Of a stretch of DNA of 64,000 nucleotides, positions 24,864-35,916 are shown in pieces. The DNA is from Antedon mediterranea (lineage: Eukaryota > Echinodermata > Crinoidea > Comatulida > Antedonidae): contig NC_092677.1 in NCBI RefSeq assembly GCF_964355755.1, positions 19,190,101-19,254,100 on the forward strand, in the 5' to 3' direction. A program made the position numbers and the translations under genes. Position 1 is the stretch's first letter, and each line of letters starts with the position of its first letter. The notes under the pieces were generated by a model. It saw only the letters and a list, made by a program, of their open reading frames with translations. It was not told where the DNA came from and searched no databases.

Positions 24864-26737
24864 TGTAGAAGCTGCATTACTGCGAGTACAGAATGACACT
24901 TTGACTGCTTGTCCTCCTCGATTTCAGTGCTGCATTTGATACTATAGACCATTCACAGCTCCTACATCGCCTTTCCTCTCACGTAACGGTATTAGCGGTA
25001 CTGCTATAAATTGGTTTTCATTTTACCTTAATGACAGAACTCAACTCTATCATGTCTGATCCAGTTCCAATTGATTTAGGCGTCCCTCAAGACTCTGTCA
25101 TCGGCCCAATTATGTTCATCCTGTTCACCGCCCCATTACAAGACATCATTGCCGCACATGGTGTGCAGTTCATGGTCTATGCTGACGACATCCAGCTCTA
25201 TATTCAGGGCCGTAGCCAGGATCTGTCAAGGTGGGGTTCGCACACTAAGTATTTGGGTCACCCTCACTCCCATACCTACCCCCCCCCCCCCTGGGGTGGG
25301 GCCTGAGGCGAAGCCAATTTTGTTAAATGACACCCCTAGATGGCCGGAAAAGACACTCTCATGCAGCATGCTACCAATGAGCAAAATAAACGTACTTGGA
25401 CTATTTAAACAATAACATTTGTTGCCGTATGTTAGATGCGCGTGCTCTGTGCGGAACCGCCGATTGTTTGATCATTTACTCGATATTTTGTTTTGCGTTC
25501 AAGTTCAATGCGAACGTACGTCTAGGAGAAGCCCCGAAAAAAGCACACTGGGTGAAGGCAAATGCAATTTTTATTATAGCTCTATCTATAATATTTATTT
25601 ACAGCAATTTGTTGAGGAAATTAAATATGCCAATGTAAATAGGTGATATTGATACATTTGAGTACGTATCGGCTGGTGGTCTAGAAAAAAATAATCGGAT
25701 GCCATAATGTGAACTACAGTACATGATACCATAGATATTATAGTGTAAAATATTAATATTCACTATAATTAATCCTATAAGCCACACATAAACACTGATG
25801 TATGTCGGAAGGCTATATACTTTATGCATGCTGCCTGACTGCCAGTGATCTAAACAATTGGTACGCAGTTGTCTGGCGGTGTCCTTTGTACGAATCGTTC
25901 GTCCCCCAGCTCGCTGTGAGACGCGTCAATATCATGTTACATGCAGGGACCAAACATTTATTTTTCAGGTTAATAGTCCAAGAGCATTAGGGTTTGACCC
26001 GGAAATTTCTGGTAACAAGCTAATTTTTTCAGGAAAGGTCGAGAACTATGATTGGAACATCATACTAAAAGTCCTGAAAAATCCTCCTTGTGCTCTCCGA
26101 GAAATCCAAGATGGCGTCCAAAATGGCTGCCATTTTAAATTGGTCTATAACTTTGTAACCGCTTGTCTTAGAGTATCGATTTTGGTGTCAAATAGTTCAC
26201 AATGTATACATTCCTATTTGCTCTAACAGAAAATTTTGTCAAAAAATGGCCGCTACTACAGTTTCTGGCAGTTTGACCTTTGACCTGGTCTTATCATATC
26301 TCGGTAATGGCTTGTCATAGAGAATTAAGATTAGGCCCAAATTGTTCAGAACATGCATATTTTTATTTGCTTTAATGAAATATTTTATCCCAAAATGACC
26401 GGAAGTGAGGTTATTGACCTCTTATTGACCTATTCATATCTCTTTACCGTATCTCAAGAAATATTTGTCGTAGAGCATTACTTTTGGTGTCAAATTGTTT
26501 GGAACATATACATTTCTATTTAGTCTAATACAACAGTTTACCCTAAAATGCTCGGAAGTAAGTTAATTTATTGAAAACTTAAAAAATCAAAGAGCTGCAT
26601 AGGCAGAGGATATGAATAATGTAGGTAAAATAAAAATTTAAGTTTTAACTCTGCCTTAAAACATGTTTTGGGCATAGCACATCATCAGGTAAAGTGAATT
26701 GTTACAAAAAGAAAATATAAAGTCAATAAATTACAAA

Positions 26738-26767
26738 GAATAACTGTCAGTGGCACTGACAGTTATT
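26738..26767. repeat. Short perfect palindrome
   Basis: aataactgtcagtg followed by its complement cactgacagttatt around a central GC. It could be the joined ends of a lost element or a hairpin within the foldback. Confidence 0.6.
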
Positions 26768-26892
26768 GTGTGGCTAATCAAAGTTGGTTAAGTAAACAAA
26801 AGACAATTGGCAAATACCTATGTACACAGCACATATCCGACAATTTATATGCAACTTTGAGTTGCGTGCAAACGCGACTCTATTGCTCACTA

Positions 26893-27190
26893 TGTCGGTC
26901 GGTAAACACTAACTCATATTCATATTTTTTCGTTATTTTAACACTGGATATTAATACTTGTAGGCAAATATAAATGTTTTTAAACATTTTTCAACATTTT
27001 AAAACTTTTTCAGCAATTTCGGTCGGTTGGTCAGTCGGTATTAAAACACTAACTCATATTCATATTTTTTCGTTATTTTTTTTGACACTGGATATTATTT
27101 AATACTTGGAGGAAAATATAAATGTTTTTAAAAATGTTAACATTTTTAAAAATTTTCAGCAATTTCGGTCAGTTGGTCGGTCAGTAAACA
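26893..27190. repeat. Tandem block, about 138-bp unit, two to three copies
   Basis: A unit running from ggtcggtaaacactaactca through aatataaatgtttttaaa to ttcagcaatttcggtc is repeated with small indels. A single related unit is at 5,190-5,300. Confidence 0.7.
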
Positions 27191-29690
27191 ATAACTCAAA
27201 TTTACGCACGCGACTGCAGCCATGTATATGGCCTTGTTGACTTTGTAAAAATAACGCATTTTGAAACATTCCTTGCTTTAAATGTTCGTTGTATGGCTTA
27301 TTTATGATAAAAAGAGAATATACCCTAGGTATTTCACGTCAAACGCTCTTTACTCGGCATGCATAGACTTTCTTTTCCAGATTCAGATTTTATTTGGTCC
27401 TTGCTGAAATCTATGAAAAATAGATTGGAATACCCGGGCAAAGATCCCGGTACCTCTAACATGCTAATTGAGAGCTCTACCATTTGAACTAGTCCCCCAG
27501 TTACATATTTAACTGTTTAAAGATGAAAAAAGTATCGCCATATGCCCTATATATGATTTATTAAATATTAAAAATATGCAAAATAAAGGGTCTTTAAATC
27601 ACTTCAACATTGATCAGCAGCATTCTGTTAGTCATTCATCATCTGATGTTGCACCTTCAACATCTTGGTGTTTGTTGCTTCTTTCACATCATTATCATCA
27701 TGTTCATCTGTATGGGTGTTGTTGCATGTTTGCCCAAAAGTTATGACGTTATGAGGTTAGAGAACAATCAAGAGTGCACTCTCTTTTAAAACAAGGAATG
27801 ACCTGGTTTCATGTTTCAAAATGCATTATTTTTACAAATAAAATGGTCTTTAACATTAGGTTTTTGACAATCTGGAGTATAATATATGCCATGTACATAG
27901 TGTTCCCTGCCAATTGAGCATTTCCATGCGAAATGTATATGACCTGAACATTTCATTCTCACACTCACAGTATCATAAAGTCTATACATTTCCTAAATTA
28001 CATAAAATTTCTACTTCTCTGAACAAAAATAATTATCATAATTTCTATAATAAATAATAAAAATAATAACGTGATTTCAACAAAAGCACTAATTCGCGTA
28101 TGTACTGTAATGCGAGTTACAGACGAATAACGCATTTAAAATGTATTCATGACATCTACATATAGGTTTTGTAGCAATAACTTTTCAACCATAACTAGTA
28201 TGAGAATTTCAATTAACGTGTCCCATGATATTCTTTGTTCTATCGAAGTTAAATAAATGATTATTTTGATTTTTTCTTGTATAGTTCATACCCTTACAAG
28301 AAAATTTACCCTCAAGGTTACCTGATGATGTGCTATGCCCAAAACATGTTTTAAGGCAGAGTTAAAATTTAGATTTTTTCTACAGTATTCATATCCTCTG
28401 CCTATGTAGCTCTTTAATTTTTAAAGTTTTCAATAAATTAACTTACTTCCGAGCATTTTATGGCAAACTGTTGTATTAGACTAAATAGAAATGTACAGTA
28501 TATGTTCCAAACAATTTGACACCAAAAGTAATGCTCTACGACAAATATTTCTTGAAATACGGTAAAGAGATATGAATAGGTCAATAAGGGGTCAATAACC
28601 TCACTTCCGGTCATTTTGGGATAAAATATTTCATTAAAGCAAATAAAAATATGCATGTTCTGAACAATTTGGGCCTAATCTTAATTCTCTATGACAAGCC
28701 ATTACCGAGATATGATAAGACCAGGTCAAAAGTCAAACTGCCAGAAACTGTAGTAGCGGCCATTTTTTGACAAAATTTTCTGTTAGAGCAAATAGGAATG
28801 TATATATTGTGAACTATTTGACAACAAAATCGATACTCTAAGACAAGCGGTTACAAAGTTATAGACCAATTTAAAATGGCAGCCATTTTGGACGCCATCT
28901 TGGATTTCTCGGAGAGCACAAGGAGGATTTTTCGGGACTTTTAGTATGATGTTCCAATCATAGTTCTCGACCTTTCCTGAAAAAATTAGCTTGTTACCAG
29001 AAATTTCCGGGTCTGCCTATACTTATGAACTAATGCTCTTGGACTATAAAATTGGCAATTCATTTGCAACTCTTTACAGACTATATCGCTCGAAGTACGC
29101 TCATACAGGGAAGAAGGTACTGTATGAGTTATTCCGAACGAGTTTACAAATTTTTTAATTTACGAACAACTTTTTGTAGGCCTACTGTGGGGCACGTATT
29201 TGGACAATTTTCGGAGATGAAGGTGAGGTATTGGGCATGTCGGGGATGGGGGTTCGCAGTCGGTTAAGGGGGTTCGCTGTAAAGGGGGTTCGCCCGAACC
29301 ATAAAAACCCCCCTTGGCTACGGGCCTGTATATTGCATTCCAGCCCAAAGATAGTGAAGGGGCTGTAAAAAAGCTTGAAACTTGCTTCGCCGAAATCAAA
29401 ATATGGTGTACACATGCTTGTACTCAACGATGACAAGTCTGAATTGATTCATTTCACTTCTCGCTATAGACCTTTAGACTGGATACCCTCTGTTAAAATC
29501 GGTAACTCTTTGATTACCCCATTACCTACCGCTCTAAACACTGGAGTTATTACATAGATTCCGTCTTCAACTTGTCTGCTCATGTTGACAAAATGTGCAA
29601 ATCTGCAATGAATTCCATACGCAAGATTGGACATGTTCGAAAGTATTTAGACCCTAAATCGACAGAAATATTGGTCCATGCATAAAACTG

Positions 29691-30304
29691 TCAACAAGCG
29701 AGCAGCGTTTTTTGTAAGAAAAATATTTCTTGTTTATTTTGTTTTCGGGTTATTTTCGGTTGTTTATGATCGTTTTCGGTAATTAGACTGATCGGATTGT
29801 TACGTTTGTGGGTGATACAGGGGACATGATCAGAAAATGTTGCTAATATTACTATTTAATATAGGATGATTTTGAGATCATCTTACTTTAAAAATCAATG
29901 CAGCTGCTGACGATGTTTCTTAAACAGCCATAACAATCGGTTAAATAATAACCTCCCTAAAATGGCTGTTTTTCTGTGATGTCGCGCCGTTCAGCGGAAA
30001 TCGCCGCTCGGGATTTTTTTTGTACATAAACAGAAAGAAATGGGACCAATTTAAAATACTAATATTTATAATGTAAACCAGTTTGTGAAAAACAGTATTC
30101 GGGAAAAATCATTTTTGTAGAAGTAGATAGGTAAATGCGAATTGTGTGCGGGTATGTTTCAGCATGGACAGTGTAGGCTACACCACATTCGAAAAACATC
30201 CCTTTTCAGGGCAAATCATATTAACCTAAATTCGTTTTAATCCTCTATAACTAATTATCTATACCCCGAGTAAAAATTCCAAAAATTCGGCGCGATTTAC
30301 TTTG
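29691..30304. repeat. Dispersed repeat (gcgagcagcgttttttgtaag family)
   Basis: The start gagcagcgttttttgtaagaa recurs at 61,154. The later part (about 30,120-30,265: ataggtaaatgcgaa, ggacagtgta, cctaaattcgttttaatc, taactaattatcta) recurs at 63,425-63,577. No coding content. Confidence 0.6.
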
Positions 30305-30498
30305 TATTTGTATTTTTTTTGTATTTTGTATTAATATTTGTCCTCAGTGAGGAAATTAGGATTAGGCCCTCCACGGACCCACGGCAGCCAGCAGTGCAGC
30401 GCCTACCAGATTAGGCAATGAGAGTAAAGCATCTTGCCTAAGGATGCAATTAGTATGGTACAGATAACCTCGAACCCATGCCTATCACATGCTAGTCC
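30305..30498 (-). mobile_element. tRNA-derived SINE
   Basis: Read on the minus strand it starts near 30,498, has a B-box-like gggttcgaggttatc, a body ending ctcactgaggacaaat, and an (acaaatac)-rich tail. The 3' part is duplicated at 22,803-22,925. Confidence 0.6.
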
Positions 30499-30925
30499 AG
30501 AGTTTTAGGGATGATGTCTGTTTCCAACTTCTGCCATCCCAGGGAATTTGCAATAGTCTCCTAGTTTTGGTTTCATCAACTTTTCTCAAATTGATGTTTG
30601 CTTTTCATATTTATTTGAAAAGGTTACAACAAGATGGTGAGAGATACAAGCAACACCTTGATGGCAAGTCTAGACTGCTGTTTGATATAGGTCTAGTAGA
30701 AAATCAACAAATTGGCTTAGTGAGTTTTCTAATAGAAAATTAATGCATTTCCAATGGGCAGATGCATTTCTAGGATTTGTTGATCTATTTGGCAATTTAT
30801 TTCCTCTGTTGTTTTGTGAACTCGTCAATAGCAGGATGGTAGTTATCATTATAGAGGAAAATGATTTTAAAAATACACAAACAACAATCAACACAAAGAA
30901 CACATTTTTTTTGGAATATTTTACA
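30499..30925. other. Intergenic region between SINE and RPL14 3' end
   Basis: No feature recognised beyond AT-rich sequence. Confidence 0.5.
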
Positions 30926-30928
30926 TAT

Positions 30929-30934
30929 TTTAAT
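30929..30934 (-). terminator. Candidate poly(A) signal of RPL14
   Basis: ATTAAA on the minus strand, about 45 nt downstream of the RPL14 stop codon. Confidence 0.4.
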
Positions 30935-30977
30935 TCTTTACCAAATTTACATTCAACAAATGTAAATCTCTAGAAAA

Positions 30978-33900
30978 TTACTTGGCAGCTCCAGCAGATT
31001 TCTTTAGTTTGTTAAATTCACGGTTGATGATGCGAGATCGCTATAGAAAAAAAAAAATGTATAAATTAGCTTTAGTATTCAAATTCTTTACTGCAACATG
31101 GTAAGCATTGTTAAATTTACAATATTTAAAATACAAGTTCACAAAATATAAAAATTACATTAAAATATAAACAAAGTCATCTTAAATATAATTATTATGT
31201 TATTTTAAAATATAAATATGCGCTGTGAATCATGTGTTTAAGTTATTAACAAGTATTAAAAATTATCTGTTGATTATTTTGTTTTTATATTTGATTAATT
31301 TTCATATACTGTATAGAACAATTACCATGAGTCGGTCCCCAAATGGGAGGAAGGGTTCCTCAGCCCACCCCAAAATAAAGTCACGGAAATGAAAAAACTG
31401 TCATGACAAAACAGGTGAGGGGGCACCGACCGCATCGCCATTCATGCAATACTCCGTAGTTGATAAGATCTATTGGTTGGAGTAAAAGGTATAGAGAGTG
31501 ATTGTGTCTGAGGTTATATTTATGTTTGACTTTAGCATCATTCACACAATGCACAAAAGTCAATGGTGACGTTTATTAGCAACCAAGGTGAAGGACTAAT
31601 TTGTGGTGGTTAACCCATAAACTGAATCGGTTCTACAGCAATTAATTTGAGAGACAATAATGATTGAAAACATTTCTACAGTACAGTAGCCCTATAAGCA
31701 AAACATTCTTACAGTTTGTTTAGCTTTCATCAACTTGAACCTTTCAAAGTCTGTCAGCTCTGTTCGGCGTTTCTTTGCTGCAATTTTCTGTGCCCAAACT
31801 GTAGCTTCCCATTTCTTCTGAACCTAAAATATGCAATAAATGTTTGTAATACCTCTATACTTAGTGCAAAGTAATATTAAAATAATGTAACATATAGGTT
31901 CCTTTAGGAACGAGCATGTGCATGCTCTATGGGCCAATCTACATGAACACACAGTTTTTACTCATATTTATTCCAATACAGAGCCTGTATGTACCGTAGA
32001 GTTCATTCAAACCAATCCATATGTTTTTAAAGGATTGAGGACCATTTATATGGGACCCACATTTTGTCACATAAATTTTCGATATGGGTCTTATAAAAAT
32101 TATACATAATAAGTGTTACCTTGCACACCTGATATTTGTTCATGCGGACCTATTTGTATTGGTGCAAGATTAGCTTGCACAATTGTTTTCTTATGGAATG
32201 ATCAAACATTTTTCTGTAAAGTGATTCCCCAGTCGTTGGCGAATGACAGCGCAAGCCTAGCTATGCATACCTCTTCTTTGTTCCACACCTTCTTGACGGT
32301 TCCTGTCCTTGCTGAATGTGGTAACTTGACGACAATGTCAGTCAGTCGTAGCAATTTAAAGCTGATGGCCTGACGTTTCACATCTGAACATGGACCATCA
32401 ACAAGAGCCTGAACAGTTATTTTAAAAATAAAATTTATTGTACAAGGCAGTGGTGTTAATTTTGAGTGTATAACTGGACCAGTAGGCATGGTAACAAATC
32501 CTGGTCGTTTTTTATACTGTATATTTTGAAAATATTAATAATATTGTTCCCAAAAACAATGTTATTTCACTGAGTTTTTATACTGTAGTATTCAACACAT
32601 TTCTTAGGCCTTTGTTAACACGAATTAGCAGCCTTTTATCAACTGCTAAGCCAAGCACACATAATAGCATGCATAATAGTGTCACCAAAATGTGGATAAA
32701 ACAGATTAGATCTTGTCTAGGAAAGTGCATGGCATTCCCATTCAAAAAATAATATTTCAACTACTTACTCTAGCTCCGTCGATTACATCAACAATAACAC
32801 ACAGCTTGCCACCTTCTACTCCATGGTTGATGAAGGCCACACGGCCGATCTCTACAAATCGATTGTACACCTGCAAGTCAAAATTGTAATTGCAAATATT
32901 TTTAAATCCCACTTTTTCCAATGTTATTGAAATAAAGTGGTTCAGAATAGTACAGGACGACTAGGTTAGTCCTGAAGTGAAACAAACAAAAATCAGGCTT
33001 TTTATAAACAAAAAGTTTATCATTAGAAAAAAACAATTAAATAACAGAAAATAATCATTAAAAGAATATCGGTGGCATTTTGGGGCTCGATTTGTAATAG
33101 CCCAGCTAGGAAATCTCTTCCAGGCTACACAAAGTATCTTCCTTTATTAATATTAGGCTAGGCCTAGTATGGATGATTATTTAATAGTGATTTGTTTAGG
33201 ACCACAATGAAAATAAATTTGCCCTCTCGGTACTTTATTGTGTTTTTATCCTATGATTTTATGTTCGAATAAAGAAATAAAATTCTTAAACCTTAATAAT
33301 AAATATTATAATTAATTGTCTTGTTTGAAGCTTGGCATGATGGCGAAATCAATAATGTTGATCGCCATTTCCGAAAAGAAGAATGGAATGGCTAGCGTGA
33401 GCAACAATAGACTCCATCTAACCTAGGCCTTACCTCTAGTTAGCAGGTACTAGGTCGAGGCTAGGACCTACGGGCTACGTACACAAACTCACACTTCTAA
33501 ACTACCGGTCACGGCAATCAAATAAAATGGACGTGATAGGCCTACTAGCTACGACCTACCTAGGCCGGCGCTAATGCAGTTTCGTACCCACCCCTTAAAA
33601 TTACTCAAAATCTTCATCCAACCTACTCACGAGTTGTCTACAACATTCTGCAATCATAAAATTGTAAAAATCGATACTTTTTTATTTAAAACTATTTTTA
33701 ATCAATTAATACTGAGCACCCTTCGGAAATACATCGCCAGCTTAGCTTCGCGAAAATCATCGCTAGGCCTGCCGATAAAAGTACGGAGGCCTCACAGGAC
33801 ATTAACTCTATAGAGTAAACAGTTGCGTTCTTTAGAGGGCGTAGTTACTAACGTTTAAAGCACGCACCAAATAATTATAATTTTCATTATTTCCGACATG

Positions 33901-35211
33901 CGTTTCGTATTTTTAATAAAGAAAAGAAATACTATACAATTGCTGTATTCATCATTGTGGGTATCATCATAATTATGTTATGTTTTTAATTTGTTCTTTC
34001 ATTTTACTAGTAGAATTTCACACAGAAAAGAAGATAAATATGGAACTGCTGACTCTTGAAGATATAAGTACTGACCAATTTTCCTCTGTTTTAGTTTATT
34101 TTACATTATGGTTTGTAGGTCAAATAAATAAATGAAATGAATAAAAAGAATTACAGTACTTCATTCCTGAGTTACATTGTTAATGTTATAACACAATAAT
34201 CAAGCTATGACGAATTAATTGTTTTAGTATTTGTTATCACTAGCTATACTAGAAACGCTAATGGTTTCCCTTTTTTAAGATTTTATAGAAGTATATTATT
34301 ATTAATTAACATTTTTTATTCACCTATGAAAGACCTCTTCAAATACATGGAAATAGGAAATGCAACAAAAACAGAAAGATATAATTTATTGAAATGTAAT
34401 GTACAGTAATACAATAATTATAATAAAAATGTTTTCCATCAATTACTAGAATTTATTTTACTTCTGCTGACACTGAATACATCATTTCATGTCTATTCAT
34501 TAATTTATTTCAACAATATTTTATGAGGGTGGTCCATCCAGCCGAAGCTGATCATTAGGGACCCTTACAAAAAATATAATTTGACAAGACAATAACACAC
34601 AACATTCAAAATAAATAGAATTTCTAAAAATTAACAACATAATTAAACACAAAATATTTCTTTATGAAAAAAACTTAAAATCCGTTTCACGAGGAACATG
34701 TAAAAAATATTTTATTATCGCCATAATATGATCATAACAGCGTCCTCTATCGATCGATGCCCTATGAGGCCTCCGTACTTTCATTGGCAGGCCTAGCGAT
34801 GATTTTCGCGAAGCTAAGCTGGCGATGGATTTCTGAAGGGTGCTCAATTATTAATTGATTAAAAATAGTTATAAATAAGAAATTATCGATATTTTACCAT
34901 TTTATGCTTGCTGAATGCTGTAGACAACTCATGAGTAGGCTAGATGAAGTATTGAAATAATTTTGAGTAATTTTAAGGGGTGGGTACGAAACTGCATTAG
35001 CGCCCCTAGGCCTAGCTAGCCTAGGAGGAGTAGGAGTATTTTGTTTTACCTTAATTAACTGTTAAAAATGTAATCAATTGAGTACTACAAATCCTAATAC
35101 AATCAAGCTGATGTTAAAATATAATATAAATGATAATAAAACATTTATTCTTAAGTACAATTGTACGTTTTTTATTCATTAAATTGTGTTTCAATTTTCC
35201 GAACCTACCAT
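30978..35211 (-). CDS. RPL14: 60S ribosomal protein eL14 (RPL14)
   Basis: Structural protein of the cytosolic large ribosomal subunit. Exons on the minus strand: 35,209-35,211 (the ATG only), 32,769-32,870, 32,271-32,408, 31,713-31,823, 30,978-31,040. All borders are GT/AG and every intron lies between codons. The joined frame gives 138 residues: an N-terminal KOW/SH3-like barrel ([32 protein letters not shown]), then [38 protein letters not shown] and [13 protein letters not shown], and a basic tail ending KKSAGAAK. The Ala/Lys-rich C-terminal extension of mammalian eL14 is absent, as is usual outside vertebrates. The ATG-only first exon was chosen because exon 2 starts with V-Y-N-R-F, where homologs have M-V-F-R-R-F, and ATG|gtaggt follows a TOP-like start. 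Confidence 0.93.
33567..35004. mobile_element. hAT-like foldback, 1438 bp, in RPL14 intron 1
   Basis: Arms of about 245 bp (33,567-33,812 and 34,757-35,004) are reverse complements, starting ggcgctaatgcagtttcgta and ending tacgaaactgcattagcgcc. An exact 8-bp duplication cctaggcc flanks it (33,559-33,566 and 35,005-35,012). The 8-bp size suits hAT (or P) elements. The core is AT-rich with no transposase. The duplication is undamaged and the arms differ at few positions, so the insertion is fairly young. Confidence 0.8.
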
Positions 35212-35250
35212 GCTTGACGTCTTTAGGTTAAAAAGGCTGGTTTCCGGTAA
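35212..35250 (-). promoter_or_regulatory. RPL14 TOP promoter and start region
   Basis: On the minus strand: ttaccggaaaccagcctttt, then taacc, about 24 nt before the ATG. The CCTTTTT pyrimidine tract is a typical ribosomal-protein TOP start, and ccggaa is an ETS-type site. The start point near 35,235 is inferred. Confidence 0.6.
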
Positions 35251-35916
35251 AAACGATTCATGGGATTGATCGTGTTCTGTGGCTCATGTTTGCTCCCCTC
35301 AACGTCTGTATTTTGAATGTGACGCTGTTTAATTGTAAACATGTGTACCTTACAATCAAATCCGTACATTTAGTGGCACCCGGAGCTATAAATTAGTTTC
35401 ATTCATTTAGTGGCACCTAAGAAAAAGTCTTTTCGTCGGTACCACTCAGAACAATGACGGTGCATACGATGAAAATATAGTATAGAGAAAAAAAAATCAC
35501 ATTAAAAATTACAAAGCTATAATAGTCTATAAAATCAACACTGTCTAGATTTGTTTAAAGTGGTCTATTTCCTAAAATAGAAAACACAAAGGAAGTAACC
35601 GTTGTAATATTGTAGCACGCTGAGATCCATTGGAAATTAAAGAAAGAACAAAAGTAAAATATATCGATCTAAGAATGAAACGAATAGGCCTACTAGCGCG
35701 TAACATGCATATGATGGTGAATATTGATGATAAGAAGATATGTAAATTGTCACAATTCAGAGTTGCTGGCCATACGAAAGTGTACGGTGAAAATTATCGA
35801 GATTGTGGACTTCTTGCCAAATAACGCTATTACGACCATTCATTCCGTCTGTAAGCAATTTGGCTGCATGGATATTTAACCGACATGACACTCTCAACCG
35901 GTTCGCCGACAACTAG
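35251..35916. other. Upstream region of RPL14
   Basis: A short duplicated motif 'catttagtggcacc' occurs near 35,367 and 35,404. No gene recognised. Confidence 0.45.

Larger units (their letters stand above)
25974..29046. mobile_element. 3.07-kb foldback element with about 720-bp arms
   Basis: The left arm (25,974 to about 26,692) and right arm (about 28,319-29,046) are near-perfect reverse complements, beginning tagtccaagagcatta and ending taatgctcttggacta. The 3-bp flanks are TAA on both sides (25,971-25,973 and 29,047-29,049), and removing the insert restores the sequence of the uninterrupted sister copy at 36.85 kb. Interior: a 138-bp tandem block near 26,893-27,190, a 30-bp palindrome at 26,738-26,767, and AT-rich sequence with no transposase. 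TAA suggests a PIF/Harbinger-like target preference. Confidence 0.75.
25205..29328. mobile_element. cagggccgtagccagg-type DNA element, copy 1 (own length about 1.05 kb)
   Basis: It starts cagggccgtagccagg and ends ccttggctacgggcctg, flanked by exact tatatt duplications (25,199-25,204 and 29,329-29,334). It sits just after the YADD codons of the LINE. Its interior matches 36,075-37,127 over its length, except that a 3-kb foldback is inserted at 25,974. It has C/G homopolymer runs near each end and no transposase. The 5-6 bp duplication does not fit the usual hAT (8), PIF (3) or mariner (2) sizes, so the superfamily is left open. Confidence 0.8.
23270..29690 (+). mobile_element. Dead LINE (jockey/CR1-like) ORF2, interrupted by two insertions
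   Basis: Segments: 23,270-23,923, 24,864-25,204 and 29,329-29,690. Visible in order: a basic linker (ERRWIKSKLE), RT motif region ACIIPLLKG...LSSYR.ISNLPFLGKIIERVV, FDT.D (mutated around 24,930), GVPQDSVIGP, and the catalytic YADD at about 25,176-25,187. After the inserts come K.ELIHF and a C-terminal thumb-like DKMCKSA...IRKIGHVRKYLD. Frameshifts and a stop at 29,557 show it is inactive. Both insertions can be removed cleanly because target duplications are present. The 5' end is not defined, and the 3' end is cut by another repeat near 29,690. Confidence 0.8.

Noticed and set aside
32140-32190. Possible snoRNA in an RPL14 intron (gtgcaag/cttgcac stem)
   Set aside because: Only a 7-bp stem. 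No C/D boxes or H/ACA layout could be found in any of the RPL14 introns.
33301-33420. Alternative first exon for RPL14 (minus-strand ATG near 33,388 after a cttcttttcgg tract)
   Set aside because: The ATG is not followed by a usable donor in the right phase, whereas ATG|gtaggt at 35,209 with a TOP-like tract fits exactly.
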